A stretch of DNA of 64,000 bases from Breviolum minutum Mf 1.05b.01. Its lineage: Eukaryota; Sar; Dinophyceae; Suessiales; Symbiodiniaceae. The translations under genes and the position numbers were made by a program. Of this stretch, positions 12,019 to 23,622 are shown in pieces. The first letter of the stretch is position 1. Each line of letters begins with the position of its first letter. The DNA is taken from contig DF239166.1 in the NCBI GenBank assembly GCA_000507305.1, forward strand, positions 124,001 through 188,000, given 5' to 3'. Under the pieces are notes generated by a model. It ran no database searches. It worked only from the letters and a program-made list of their open reading frames with translations, and was not told the origin of the DNA.

Positions 12019-12133
12019 CCCAACCCGCCGCTGAGAAAAGTCAGTCCCCCGACGTCGCCGTAGCTCCGAAGGCTTCAAGGAAGCAAAGCGCTTGGCACGA
12101 AGATCAGCTTTGACCTCAGATTTGCGTGGCTTG
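12019..12133 (-). CDS. Candidate exon, strand uncertain
   Basis: GC-rich island. On the minus strand after CTCAAG it reads PRKSEVKADLRAKRFASLKP then SELRRRRGTDFSQRR before GTTGGG. On the plus strand after AAAAAG it reads TQPAAEKSQSPDVAVAPKAS. Both are plausible. Unrecognised. Confidence 0.35.
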
Positions 12134-12174
12134 AGTTCAGAGGCCAAAGTTATAGGTTACAACCCCATACCGTG

Positions 12175-12263
12175 GCCCATACCATGCATGGGATTCCTAC
12201 ATGAATGGTTGATTTGTTATGGTAAATGTAGGTAAATATACCAGTCCCATGCATGTTATGGGA
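12175..12263. mobile_element. GGATCC-type MITE
   Basis: CCCATACCATGCATGGG to ATACCAGTCCCATGCATG, then TTATGGGA. Confidence 0.7.
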
Positions 12264-13276
12264 CTGTTACATTCCCCGACAAAATCTGAGAAAGTTACGG
12301 TATGATTCGTAGAATTAACCGCAATTTGAAGGGCTCTTTATACGTTTCGCCACATTTGGGGCAATTCCAACCGACGTTTGGTCAGGATGATGAAACATAC
12401 ACAGAACAACATGGGGATGTGGAAGATATTTTCTCTTTTTTTCTGGAAGGGGGACTTTTAGGTTCTATGTGATGTTGTTATGAGTTACGAGCGTATGTGA
12501 GTGACGTGACGGAAGTGATTTTTGATTGGGTGGTTGAACCTACAAGCAAATTGTCCAAAATCAGGAAGAAACCTGAAAATAACCCATGAAGATATGAGTT
12601 ACGGACAAAATTTGGTACATGGCCCAGGGGATCCTGAAGTAGGGTGGGCCCCTATCGGTTTTGCAGTGAAAGGCAATCCCATCTCAATACTACTTTGGTC
12701 ATACCTAATTTTGTCTGATACTCATATCACAAGATCAAACATGCATGGTTGAAAGGTGTGGGGCCTTTTGTCTTTCATGCAATCACTCTTTCAAGAAATA
12801 GTTGACCAGTCAACACACCATTATTCCCTTTCGTGATGGAGGATTCTTGGCATCGGCTGAAATCATGAATCTTTACCTACTACTAGGGTGCCCATGGGAG
12901 TTAGTAACTAGTTTGTAAGTTGGTTTGTCTTGGTCTTCTTACATTGGCCTAACTGGTTCGAAGGCACTTGGACGGATTCCTGGCGGGTCAAAATGCCGGT
13001 ATGCACCCATGACCACACGGGTCTTCTTCCATCTGGGTCAGTTGGGTCAGACTTTCTGGCCATGTTTTTTTTGGGTTGGTGTACCTGAAATTGACAGAAT
13101 ACGCAAAAAGACAGTTCCAAAAGCTTCAACATCTGGTGGACATTGTATTTCAAACATGTTGACCTAAGAAAATCATTTCAAATCCAGGTGCAATTCATCT
13201 AGCTCAATGTGGGAATGCTGAAGCAAAGCAAACTCCTTGGGCTTGGCGACCAAAAGGTTGGCAGCTATAGTCGAAC
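12264..13276. other. No convincing gene
   Basis: Only 76-81 codon overlapping frames with random composition before the 13.3-kb candidate exon. Confidence 0.5.
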
Positions 13277-13382
13277 CGCTGCTAGCAACAGCTGCTGCAG
13301 GTGCGCGTCCCGCTTCCATGCCTTGTTGACCGTCACGTTCTCGCACCGTACGACATCGTCGATTTGCACATGGTTGAAGTCA
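13277..13382 (-). CDS. Candidate exon
   Basis: Reads DFNHVQIDDVVRCENVTVNK then AWKRDAHLQQLLLAA with mostly G or C third positions; acceptor TTCGACCAG, donor GCG|GTTCGA. The plus strand after CTGCTGCAG (followed by G) also reads well (VPLPCLVDRHVLAPYDIVDL), so the strand is not settled. Confidence 0.42.
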
Positions 13383-14368
13383 CTGGTCGAAGCAGATTTT
13401 TGGCATTTTTGGAGCCCACAAGGTCACATTCTTCAAACGGTCCGTTTGAAGATCAAACGGGAGGAGCGCTTTGGGATTCCATCACTGCAGTTGTGAACTC
13501 TGGCAAGGCCATTGGCGGCCCATCAGCCCATCAGCAAGGTGGCATTATTGGGTAAAGCGTAAAGCTCCCATAAAAGGCCAAGGGCATTTCAGGTTGGTAA
13601 AATCATGACAGCCATTTCGGACCATGAACTAGATGTTCATTTTTTTCCTACCATATATCACCAACATATTCAGGTACCTGAAATGGAGGAATCCTCACCT
13701 ATCGATACGCAGCATGGATACGGTCTATGTAAGGGAATCCCTACACCTTAAAACAGCCTGTCACTGTCAGGTACATTACCTCCAAACTAGGTACCTGAAT
13801 CCTTTAAGGCATCCTTCAGTCGTGGTGGCCGAATGGACCTCATTCCAGGGAACGCCAAGTTGATATAATCAAACTGCAATGTTGTAATGTTGGAGTAACT
13901 TACGTTTGTGAGTCCTTCAATTCAATCACTAGAATCTAGAATCGAGTTGGTGGTTGAATCAACCAACTTTTCAACAAAAAAAGAATGACAATGTCAAATT
14001 GGATCAAATACAGAAATGGAGGGGTAATAAATTTTGAAAAAAAAAAACCTTTGTCCCATTGTCACCCACCCAAGCATACCCAAGCCACAAATACGCACAC
14101 AAGACATGAGCCAAGTAGCCATGATCAAGGCTTTTAATGCTACCTGGCATTTAGATTGGCAAATCAACCAATGACTGGGCAAGGAGGTATATGTTGGCAC
14201 TGGAACCTAGGAATATCCCCAAATGAGCTCGTCCATCTACATGACTAGGAATTCCTAGGAAACGCTTCACCAACAATAACAACCACCTTCCCTCAACCAT
14301 GTATACTCAGTAGATCAAGGCTAGGAGCATGAAAAAACAATATCAAAACCCATCAAACAACATCACAA

Positions 14369-14473
14369 CTAGTTGGTGGTTGAACCAACCCCTTTGAAAA
14401 ATATGCTCGTCAAAATGGGTTCATCTTCCACAAATAGAGGTGAAAATAAAAAATGTTTGAAACCACCTCCTAG
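14369..14473. mobile_element. CTAG-type MITE
   Basis: Begins CTAGTTGGTGGTTGAACC and ends GAAACCACCTCCTAG. The inverted ends carry CTAG and GGTGGTT. Both strands start CTAG then GT within a few bases and end in AG. Confidence 0.8.
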
Positions 14474-15983
14474 ACAATGTTTATAGATAAGTATAGATAT
14501 CCATCCTTCCAGGGGACAACATTTGGAAAATTAAATCCAATCAGATAAAAGGCTTCCTCCCATCCACTCAAGTCCAAACTAACGACTTTTTTCGCTTTCG
14601 AAACAAAAGTTCCAATCAAGCCATACCCCCTTAGAAATGCGGTTGAACACTCTAGACATCCAAGCGAATACCGAACGTGAGGATGGACGGTGTGTTTGAA
14701 CTCCCTAAAAAGTCATGCCATCTCCTGAGGCAAGGTTGGGTTTTTTTCGGGGGTTCCAAACTCACACCCATCCTCACGATGACTAAAGGATGGCAACTGG
14801 ATGTCTATAGTATAATAGGGACAATACCTATGAGCTATCCACATCACAAGGCACCAAGAGGCAAAAACAACTCATTCGGTTAACTGTGGAGTCTTGTCAG
14901 TTGAAACACATGGCAGTTTTATATATATTCAACTTGAATCACAAATTGCTTTTTGTTTCTTGAATAACCCTAAACAAACCAGACCTCTCCCTAGAGATTG
15001 ATGCTCTCCCATCCCTGGCCCATGGGATGTAATAGGAGAAACGCCGGATTTCTTAAGACATACCTGTATTCTTTATAATTTTATTACCCACCAATTTTTG
15101 GTTGCCTCTGGCTATGCAGAATGCCGTTTAAATGCAGAAAAACTCAAAAAAAGTGTAAGAAATCACCCGGAAAAAGTTCAGAAATTGATTCAAACCAACT
15201 TTCGGGGGGCCTAGCCACACGTGGCTGAGTCAAAACCAAAATCCTCCACCCAAAATTCATGGCAGCCATGTATCTGATGGCACATTTTCCCAAAAACTTA
15301 CGACACACAAAAAACGGATCCTTAGGCCGAAAAAGGGGGCATCCATGGGACTACTATACTTACCTAGAATCCAAATGGGGCCCCTTGTTTTGACTGGAAT
15401 TTCGGCCTTGTTTTGGTGGGTTGACCTTTTGGTATCTTCCAGGGGGCCCTGTGGTCGAGATCTTTGATCATCACATCCTTTGTCTTTATAGACCATACTG
15501 GCATGTTAATGCTACTTTGAAAATGGATAATAACCCCTATACAAATAGGCTTTAAGTCCGGTAAATGGATTATAAGTTTTAAGTAAGCATTATACGCCAA
15601 CTTACTAAGTAGTTCCGATCACTTCCATGGACATCCCAGCATATCAATATGGTTGTGTCTGGTTCCAAAAAAAAAGGTGGTAGGTAGCATTTAACATATA
15701 TAACATATATAACATATATAACCCCCCCAGAAGGCAAATATGGTACCTACCACCTTTTATGGGAACCTGGAAACTCCACGGGGTATAGATCCCACCCAAA
15801 ACTCCGAAAGTCCATTGGACTCCGATGGATCGACATCGACACCTTGGGATCTTCTTCATCATAGGCACGATCCACTTCTGTCAAAGGACACTTGTAGGCC
15901 TGAAACAACAACAACAATCAAACCTAAGGGTTTTTACCCAGGGTAAAATGTGGGAATTTGTCATGTGTACTTAGGGTACTTAA
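14474..15983. other. Repeats, no gene seen
   Basis: Holds an AGACATCC-type element (about 14,652-14,816), a worn GTGTCCGGCTGG-type element (about 15,495-15,640) and a triple ACATATATA repeat with an inverted GGTGGTAGGTA pair near 15,676-15,760. Confidence 0.5.
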
Positions 15984-16262
15984 AAAATAATGGGTAACCC
16001 TTTTTTTTAACCCCCAAACCCTTTTTTTTTAACCTACGCCTATTTTTTTAACCCCCAAACTTTTTTTTTAACCTCCTCTCCTTTTTTTTAACCCCCCCCG
16101 CCCTCGTTTTTTAACCCCCGCTGTCCCTGGAACCTCTTTTTTTAACCCCCGCTGTTCCTGGAACCTCTTTTTTTAACCCCCGCCCTCCCTGGAACCTTTT
16201 TTTAACCCCCGAACCTGTTTCTGTAATCTCCCATCCATGGACCCCTTTCTTTTGAACCTTCC
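15984..16262 (+). repeat. TTTTTTTAACCCCC minisatellite, left arm
   Basis: About a dozen imperfect units of TTTTTTTAACCCCCG with insertions such as CTGTCCCTGGAACC. It runs to the edge of the assembly gap. Confidence 0.85.
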
Positions 16263-16297
16263 AATCTGCTTTCCGGTGTTCCCGTGGCCTGCTGCCG

Positions 16298-16674
16298 NNN
16301 NNNNNNNNNNNNNNNNNNNNNNNNNNNNNNNNNNNNNNNNNNNNNNNNNNNNNNNNNNNNNNNNNNNNNNNNNNNNNNNNNNNNNNNNNNNNNNNNNNNN
16401 NNNNNNNNNNNNNNNNNNNNNNNNNNNNNNNNNNNNNNNNNNNNNNNNNNNNNNNNNNNNNNNNNNNNNNNNNNNNNNNNNNNNNNNNNNNNNNNNNNNN
16501 NNNNNNNNNNNNNNNNNNNNNNNNNNNNNNNNNNNNNNNNNNNNNNNNNNNNNNNNNNNNNNNNNNNNNNNNNNNNNNNNNNNNNNNNNNNNNNNNNNNN
16601 NNNNNNNNNNNNNNNNNNNNNNNNNNNNNNNNNNNNNNNNNNNNNNNNNNNNNNNNNNNNNNNNNNNNNNNNNN
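16298..16674. other. Assembly gap (377 N)
   Basis: Unbroken run of N. The open frames that appear to cross it are artefacts. Confidence 0.99.
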
Positions 16675-16832
16675 GGTTAAAAAAATAGGTTCCGGGGGTT
16701 GAAGAAATAATATTCCCGGGGGTTAAATAAATAGGTTTTCCTGGGGGTTAAAAAAATAGGTTTTGGGGGTTAAAAAAATAGGGTAGGTTAAAAAAATAGG
16801 GTACGGGGGTTAAAAAAATAGGGAGCCCAAAA
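16675..16832 (-). repeat. GGGGGTTAAAAAAATAGG minisatellite, right arm
   Basis: Units of GGGGGTTAAAAAAATAGG, the inverse of the array left of the gap, so the gap lies at the centre of a large inverted repeat. Confidence 0.85.
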
Positions 16833-17471
16833 ATAATACTAAGGGTACATAAAACAAATACTATAACACAATACGAGTTGTGGGATTTCAATGGGTGTAA
16901 AATACAGTTTATTGTTGAAACACCTAAAACCTACCCAATGTACTTGTTGATGTCCCACAGGATTTCGACAATTCATGTACACATGGCCCATGGCCTAGAA
17001 CTGTATATAGAGGATACAATGCTATTGTCAAATTGTCAAAGCATGATGAATGCAGTGGAGAAGTTTTCTGCTTACCTCCTGCCTCACGGAAAGGTGGTTT
17101 GCATGAAAGCTAGCATCCCTGAATCTAACATCTCACCTGAAAATGACGGAACAAAATGCAAACCAGGTGATTCAAGCCGTGACTTTTTTATCCCCAAACG
17201 TTGAAGGTCACCTTTCCAACCTTTGAGTTCGGGTCACGTTTTCACCATCCCAAAAAGGGAATTGCATGCATTGCCAGGAGCTGCAAGAAAAATGGTGTCT
17301 TGGAGGAACATGTTCCTTGCAAGGAAGTGACCTTACAACATCCTTCGACTCCCTCCAGCTCTAGGTTGATATCCACCCAAGCTCGGTTCCAACCAACGGA
17401 TCCCTAAACTGCTATAAGTTGTGCATTGGGATATCCATGAGGTATATGGGATATAGTGAGAGGCTTACAGC

Positions 17472-17587
17472 CTCGCTTTCCTCTGAATGCACTTTCATTT
17501 CACCGGGTTCCTGCCAGCATCTGTAGGCACGTTCGCCCCGTTTCGCAGGCGTTTCGCCGTGAATTTGTTCCGTGTGGAAGCAGGTGC
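17472..17587 (-). CDS. Candidate exon
   Basis: After GTTAGTAG (followed by G) it reads TCFHTEQIHGETPAKRGERA then YRCWQEPGEMKVHSEESE, ending at a GC or GT donor (GAG|GCTGTAAG). A plus-strand reading starts at an ATG (MHFHFTGFLPASVGTF) and ends at GCAG|GTGCCT. The 280-codon open frame that contains it is mostly intron-like and repeat sequence. Confidence 0.38.
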
Positions 17588-17926
17588 CTACTAACATGTA
17601 ACATACCAGCACCTTCCAGTCAGGGTGCCCCCCTGATAAAAACCGAAGGGATGGTGAATTGATACCTTTTAGTAGAACCATGTAAAGCACCCAAAATGGA
17701 AGGTCCAGGAGTTTGAAGATGTATTCTTGCTTCTTGAGGATGTGTTTTTTTTCAATAGCAGCCATGTTAGGAACTAAATTCCCTTGGACCCCAAAACCAT
17801 GAAACATGAAGGTTTTAAGCCCTAAGATATGGGTTATAACGGCCATTTTTCCCCTTGGATTTAGAAGTTTAACTTTTGAATCCAAAAAGCACAAAAAAAA
17901 CATCGTTTTATCTGCTGAAATTAGAA

Positions 17927-18029
17927 TTGGTTGGTGGTTGAACCAACCCGTCCAAAAAAAAAACTCGTCAAATTGGAAATCATCTTCCCCAAATTTCGAA
18001 GTGAAAATATTTGAGTCGCCACCACCTAG
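17927..18029. mobile_element. CTAG-type MITE
   Basis: TTGGTTGGTGGTTGAACC start, GCCACCACCTAG end, with the family interior AAATTGGAAATCATCTTCCC. Confidence 0.75.
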
Positions 18030-18130
18030 TCTTTCAAACATTCGGCTGAAAATAGCCAAAAGCCATTCTGAAGCTTTCTGCCCCCATGTGGAGTTTTGGA
18101 TACACGCCACCCAGGAGTTTAACCAGCAAA

Positions 18131-18196
18131 CGCCCCTGAAAAATGGATAGTTAGAAGACCATCCTTTCCTTTTGGGATGGTCAATTTTCAGGGGCG
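18131..18196. mobile_element. CCCCTGAAAA-type MITE, short
   Basis: CGCCCCTGAAAAATGG to CAATTTTCAGGGGCG, 66 bp. Confidence 0.7.
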
Positions 18197-18778
18197 AACT
18201 GATAAACTTCCAGGGGGTACGTAGTTTGTTGGTGTGATTTGTCAACTTTTCCATAAACTTATTTCACAACCAAACAAATTTCAGGGACCATTTGCTGCAG
18301 GCAACTGTACAATACGCTTCTAAGCGATCATTGCTGCAACTGAGTTGTCAATGAGGATTGTTTGACAAAGATGTAAGTTTGGAATAGTTATGAACACCAA
18401 AACCATGTTTTTTTCAGTGAATGAAGATCACGGTTTTTCTATAGCAAGATACTGTTGACGGAAGAAATCCCCCTGGACCAGTTGATATAAACAATTCCTT
18501 AGTTTAGTATTTCAAATACATCCAAGTTGAATGATAGTTTTCCAACCCTCTCCGGTGTTCGTCAATTGTGGCTGAATTTGCTCTCGATTTTGGAAACACC
18601 AAGCTGCAAAACTCTGCCAAAAGGATAGGTATACAATATATACATATATAATGAATTCCCCAATTCGCGGTGAGAAAATCACCACTTGACACCATATCAT
18701 AAATCACCTGTCAAACATATCCAGTTTCAATTTGTGTCTTAGCTTTTAATGATATATAGGTTGGGTGTGGCCGCTTCA

Positions 18779-18854
18779 CAGTAACAGTGGCAAATAAAGG
18801 TTTATAGGGATTCCCTACTTTAAAAATGTAATAGTCCTGGTGGTCACTGTAACT
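18779..18854. mobile_element. AGTAACAGTGGC-type MITE
   Basis: AGTAACAGTGGCAAATAAAG to CTGGTGGTCACTGTAAC; shares AGGTTTATAGGGATTCCCTA with copies at 3,987-4,061 and 20,644-20,710, and a weaker one near 24,000-24,066. Confidence 0.7.
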
Positions 18855-18906
18855 GCGAAGGGGCCATACCCAATATATAGGTTTCTATTCGAGGTTATCA
18901 AAAGAG

Positions 18907-19046
18907 GTTCTCCCTGAGAAAGAATCCTCATCTACCAATCCCATCCCAGCAAATGCAAGCGCCAACGCGTTGCCCAAACAACTTGTGGCAGGGCAACAAA
19001 TTACGCAGAAAGCATGGCAAAAGCACTTGGATCCCAAACAAAACAA
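18907..19046 (+). CDS. Candidate exon, 46 codons
   Basis: After AAAAGAG (followed by G) it reads VLPEKESSSTNPIPANASAN then ALPKQLVAGQQITQKAWQKH, to a GTAACG donor. Polar and helix-prone; unrecognised. Confidence 0.48.
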
Positions 19047-19615
19047 GTAACGCAAGCAAATGATAAAGAATACTCCCAAAAAAAATGAAGGGATGGTCCC
19101 TTTTGAGGTGCCATGTTAAACTTTAGGGGTGTATAGAGTATATCATGGATGCTTCTTTGGTTTCCTTTTTGGGGATGCTTATTTTGCCATTTGAGCAGTG
19201 ATCAAAACCCATAGTGGTGGCTTAGCATACTTTATGGTTTACCACCAACCAGTGATTTGGTTGAGACCGGTGGAAAAGCCACTCATACATCATAAGAAGA
19301 TACTGGAGCTAAAATCAACCTTTGGAAACTGGAAAAATCAGAGACATTTTGTATCCAAAAAACAAAATCTATAGAAGTAAGACCTGAATGCCCGTTTTTT
19401 TTGCATGATCCCTCAAGACGGTGGGATCAACGGTAAACCAAGTCTTTTGACTTCCTGGGCCTTGCAGGGTTCTTAAGGNCCCTTAAGAATCCTATTAACA
19501 TATTCTACAGTAAGTAGTTGGTGTCAATTCATAATAACATGTCGGAAACAACTCTGGAGCATACATCATTGGCGTTTTTCTGTGTCAAGAAGATCTACTC
19601 AAACAAATTGGATCA

Positions 19616-19721
19616 ATGCATTGTATGGTATATATACCTACACTTAGGATCATTTAGGTGATTTTTCATGACTTTTATGGTAAATGTAGGGAAATATACC
19701 AGTCCCATGCATCCTATGGCT
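19616..19721. mobile_element. GGATCC-type MITE
   Basis: GTATGGTATATATACC and GGGAAATATACCAGTCCC arms, ending CATCCTATGG. Confidence 0.7.
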
Positions 19722-19889
19722 TTGAGAAAAGAAAGAACATGTCTCGTGAGTGTGAAAACATGTTGGGAGTGCCATGTGCAACTGAGCCATTTGAGAAATC
19801 CATCGTTCATTGACGACAGCACCTGAGGAGCGAGTTCAGAGAAAGGTGGAGTGTTGAAAATCCTCATGTGAGCCACGAAAAAAAACCTC

Positions 19890-19984
19890 CTACTTTCCAT
19901 TATACTGCTTGTTAGATAGGGATCCTTATGATATCCTTATGATGGTTTATGATAATCCCTATATAATTGGGAAGTATAATCCCC
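19890..19984. mobile_element. ATAGGGATCC-type element
   Basis: TTGTTAGATAGGGATCC, then a duplicated CCTTATGAT block and GGGAAGTATAATCCCC. Confidence 0.6.
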
Positions 19985-20275
19985 CTCTATACTCTAAACA
20001 ACCAGATTTTTTTCATTGCTCATGTGCTTAAGCGAATTATGTCCCAAGCCCAAACAAATTAGCAAGTCGGTCAAGTGTTTGTAAGTGACTACCCTTCCTC
20101 CCATATGGCAATGAACAATGGGTGTATCTCCAATAGGCTCGTTACCTTTCAACTACGGCCATTTTCACCACGTCCATGACTATGGTGACCGTGACTCGGC
20201 ACAGGCACCGAGTCAAAAGCTTTGAAGTTACAAAAAGGCGGGTTTTGTTTCACAAACTCATCTAGCAAGCAAAAT

Positions 20276-20376
20276 CTAGTTGGTGGTTGAACCAACCCAT
20301 TTGAAAAATATTAGTCAAAATGGGAATCTTCCCCAAATAGGGGTGCAAATAAAAAATATTTGAAACCACCACCTAG
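20276..20376. mobile_element. CTAG-type MITE
   Basis: CTAGTTGGTGGTTGAACC to AAACCACCACCTAG; close to the family consensus. Confidence 0.82.
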
Positions 20377-20643
20377 AAAATCAACTAAACAAATTCAAGA
20401 TCATGTATGCTGAAATTGGAAGGCCCAGCCTTTGAGGCAAACTTATAGTAACATATCCCACCTAGTGAAATTTGTATCCCAGGAGGGTAACCTTTCTAGA
20501 CTTCTATCTTTGTTGGAGAAAAACATCTTCCAGGTCATCTTCCCTTTAAGAACTTCAAGGCGCCGGTCACTAAGAAGTCAATTGAGCCACAAAAAAAAAC
20601 ATCCTATATACTTTCCATTATACTTTCGGCCCACCCCCCATCC

Positions 20644-20710
20644 AGTAACAGTCACAAATGAAGGTTTATAGGGATTTCCTAGTGAAATGGAAAAATCCTC
20701 GTGGTGACTC
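20644..20710. mobile_element. AGTAACAGTGGC-type MITE
   Basis: AGTAACAGTCACAAATGAAG to TCCTCGTGGTGACTC. Confidence 0.55.
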
Positions 20711-20732
20711 TTGCTGGGTGGGTGTAGTTCCA

Positions 20733-20812
20733 AATTATACTGATGGTTTAGTAGGGATCCATATAATGGTTTATTATAATCCTCACATAACTGGGTAGTA
20801 TTTCATCCCCAT
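20733..20812. mobile_element. ATAGGGATCC-type element
   Basis: TTTAGTAGGGATCCATATAA and CTGGGTAGTATTTCATCCCC. Confidence 0.55.
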
Positions 20813-22652
20813 GTTCAATGGGAAATACATCTTCAATCCAGGTCCATGTTCCATTTCTATGTCAGCTTCAGGTAGTGAAAGCCTGCGAGAAATAAGGGTT
20901 TAATAGCCGGCCCTATTAAGAGAAACCAGTGGTTACAGTAGTCAAGATCCAAATCATCCAATCCCTAAGAATCCAAGATTATCCTGAAATATCCTGAAAA
21001 AAATTGGACCCCCCCCCAAAAAAAATACCACTCTAAGAAAAGGGTGTTTTTTTTGGGGGGATTCTGAGGGAATCCTCGGTTTTGAGTGCAGTGAAACTGT
21101 TGGGTGGTACCAAAAAACCTTCACCTTCTCGGATCCGGATCCCTTCCAACCTTCACACGGAAGTGGGACCGGAGGCCTGGGGCAACTTTCCAACGGTTTC
21201 CGGAAACGGGTGGGAAAAACCTGGTGTCTGCAACACCACGGAATCTTCCAAATGAGTATAGTCTAGTTAGTAACGGGTAATAAATGTAGGGTACATTTAT
21301 TTAGGGTAATACATGTAGGATAAACATATGGTAACTGTACTTTACATGGATCCTATAAGTAAAGGAAGAGTCTTTCTGAGTTATTTTTTTCTGAAAACGA
21401 ACCGTTTGCCCCTGAAACGGAAGATATATCCAATCTACCTGGATTCTGGAATTGTGACTTTTTTGGGGAATAGATATATAAGTGACCCGAACTCAAATTG
21501 TTGGTGACCAACCGAACGTTTGGGGATAAAGTTGGGTCACGAATTGAATCACTTGCTAAATTGTAGAGTATAGTATATAGACCCTTCGTAAATCATTCGA
21601 CTGTTACCATATCAACTGCTGATGGCCGTTTTTTGTTCCATCAACGGCATTTGTAGGTCATATTGGGTATTTGGTATTACACAAAATTGCAGTACATATT
21701 GAGTGTGGCCCAATTGACACAGACATAAACAGCAAATATGACCAATGTAGCGATCCTGAAATGGCACCCGCCGCTGGACATGCGAAGTATCACTGTCATT
21801 TTGGGCCTTGATATACGCTATAATTCCTACCATGTTTCTCTCCTTGAACACTGAAACAATCTTGGTGTATGACAAGATACGTGAAAATTACAGACAAATA
21901 CTAATGCATACTAATGCCAAATGACATGATTACTGCACTAATGACTTCCAAATTGAGACTTCAGTTTTGCATAGACACAAAAGTGGCACTGTGTTTCAAC
22001 AAGTTTCAACGAGACCGGTACAATTTGAAGACCGGGTGTTCATAAACCAAACAAAGTACCCCCATGTGCAGCCACACTAAACAAAATGGCCTGTTTACTC
22101 AGAAATTTAGGTCACAAAGAGCTAAGTTTGGAATGAATATCGCCCTGTTTACATTACTACAAACAGGATCGAAACAAACAAAACACACACACACATCAAT
22201 ATAAACCCTCCCAAAAAGGTGATGACAAACAGCTCAAACACTCATATTGAAAGGAACACCCATTTTTTCGTACAACCCTGAATTAGGGATACCAAAAACA
22301 TAACCTCAAATTTAAGAGAAATCTGAGCTCTACCCATGTCATCATGTTCAGTACATTTGGTTCCCAACCTGAACACTGGCCATCATTCTGGGCCATCATT
22401 ACTATCTCCGGTGGCCAAAAAGGGGAGGAAATATATGGAAAAATCCTCTATCACAATTTTTTGTGAACAAGTTCAGGAACTTGCTCACTCGAAAGTGATA
22501 GCTATACGTGGTGATCATTGGAATATGCACCCGCCATAGTCCAGGGATAATGTGGGTGAAGGTACCGCTCCAAACGAGCACCACTGCTCACTCAGTGATC
22601 CATCACCAAACCCAAACCCATCCTTGCCAACCCACCCAGACCTGACTTCTAC
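20813..22652. other. No convincing gene
   Basis: Poly-C/poly-A and poly-T/poly-G inverted tracts near 21,008-21,060 and a CA repeat near 22,184; frames under 90 codons without good splice sites. Confidence 0.5.
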
Positions 22653-22770
22653 CTAGCATGGTATCCCAATCGTCGATGGGATTCTCTTGCATTTCTGGTA
22701 CAGGTCTGGGTACTGCAGTAGTTGCTCTGGCCTGCGCGGCAGAAGCGGCCATTTGGCCGACTGCTGGTCT
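22653..22770 (-). CDS. Candidate exon
   Basis: Between CTCTCAG and a GTAGAAG donor it reads RPAVGQMAASAAQARATTAV then PRPVPEMQENPIDDWDTML. Alanine-rich with an acidic end. The other minus frames are unbalanced. A CTAG-type MITE (22795-22869) lies 24 nt upstream of the acceptor. Unrecognised. Confidence 0.55.
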
Positions 22771-22794
22771 CTGAGAGATGCTCTATATCTACTA

Positions 22795-22869
22795 CTAGGT
22801 GGTGAAATGGGTTCATCTTCCCCCAAACTGGGGTGACAATGAAGACATATGAAGACAACCACCACCTAG
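22795..22869. mobile_element. CTAG-type MITE, shortened
   Basis: CTAGGTGGTGAAATGGG to ACAACCACCACCTAG, lacking part of the left arm. It lies 24 nt upstream of the 22,770 candidate exon. Confidence 0.7.
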
Positions 22870-23064
22870 ATGGACCTAAGTCGAATAGTTCAGCTATCTA
22901 TCATCTTCCAATATTTCCAAACCTGGCAATTCTTTGTGACCCTTTTGGGATGGTGAAAACCTGACCCTTTCACAGTTTATTGGTGACCTCCAGGTCATTT
23001 TGAATCATATGGTGTAATGGAAAGATCATCTACCCACTGTGAGAGCGTTTTGGCAACCCCCTCA

Positions 23065-23108
<44 letters not shown>

Positions 23109-23278
23109 GTAATACAAAAAAATATATACATTCAAAAATTGAAATCTATTGGTACATGTATATCTTTGTATATGCGCTATATGTATGACCACACTAGATG
23201 CGTGTATATATTTGATTGCAATTAATTACATCGCCCACGGATTGTGCTCCACATCGCCAATGTGATTTTCCGTCTCAG

Positions 23279-23395
23279 CGTTTCGACTTTAAAATCCACC
23301 TTCTTGGGCAAGAAGCAGCAAGAGATAAGGGCAACACACATGCACAGCACCACTACCTCAATGTCTGTCGTTGCGACACATTTCTTGTTAAACAT
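23279..23395 (+). CDS. Candidate exon
   Basis: Strong acceptor (TTTCCGTCTCAG) and donor (CAT|GTAAGG) define 117 nt. Frame 0 reads RFDFKIHLLGQEAARDKGNT then HAQHHYLNVCRCDTFLVKH; another frame is open too. Unrecognised. Confidence 0.42.
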
Positions 23396-23587
23396 GTAAG
23401 GGAATCTCAATGAACTTGAGATAGGAAGAATGCAAACATGACTCACTTGTTCCAAAATTGTGCAGAAAAAAATCAAGGAACCAGTTGTTTTGCTTTCTCA
23501 GGGTACGGAAATCAAAATAGACCAAGTTCAATCAGAAAACAATAAGGAATCGACCAAGTGTGATTCTGGAAATGTCTGCAACAACAA

Positions 23588-23622
23588 GAATAATAACAAC
23601 AACAACAACAACAACAACAAAA
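23588..23622 (+). repeat. AAC trinucleotide repeat
   Basis: About ten AAC units. A CT/GTCT dinucleotide tract lies at 23,068-23,101. Confidence 0.95.

Noticed and set aside
16237-16688. Frames of 134 and 147 codons
   Set aside because: They are made of N from the assembly gap.
17412-18254. 280-codon minus-strand open frame, the longest in the window
   Set aside because: It runs through a CTAG-type MITE and another inverted-repeat element and changes composition several times. Only the last 40 codons look coding, so it is an AT-sequence accident around one candidate exon.
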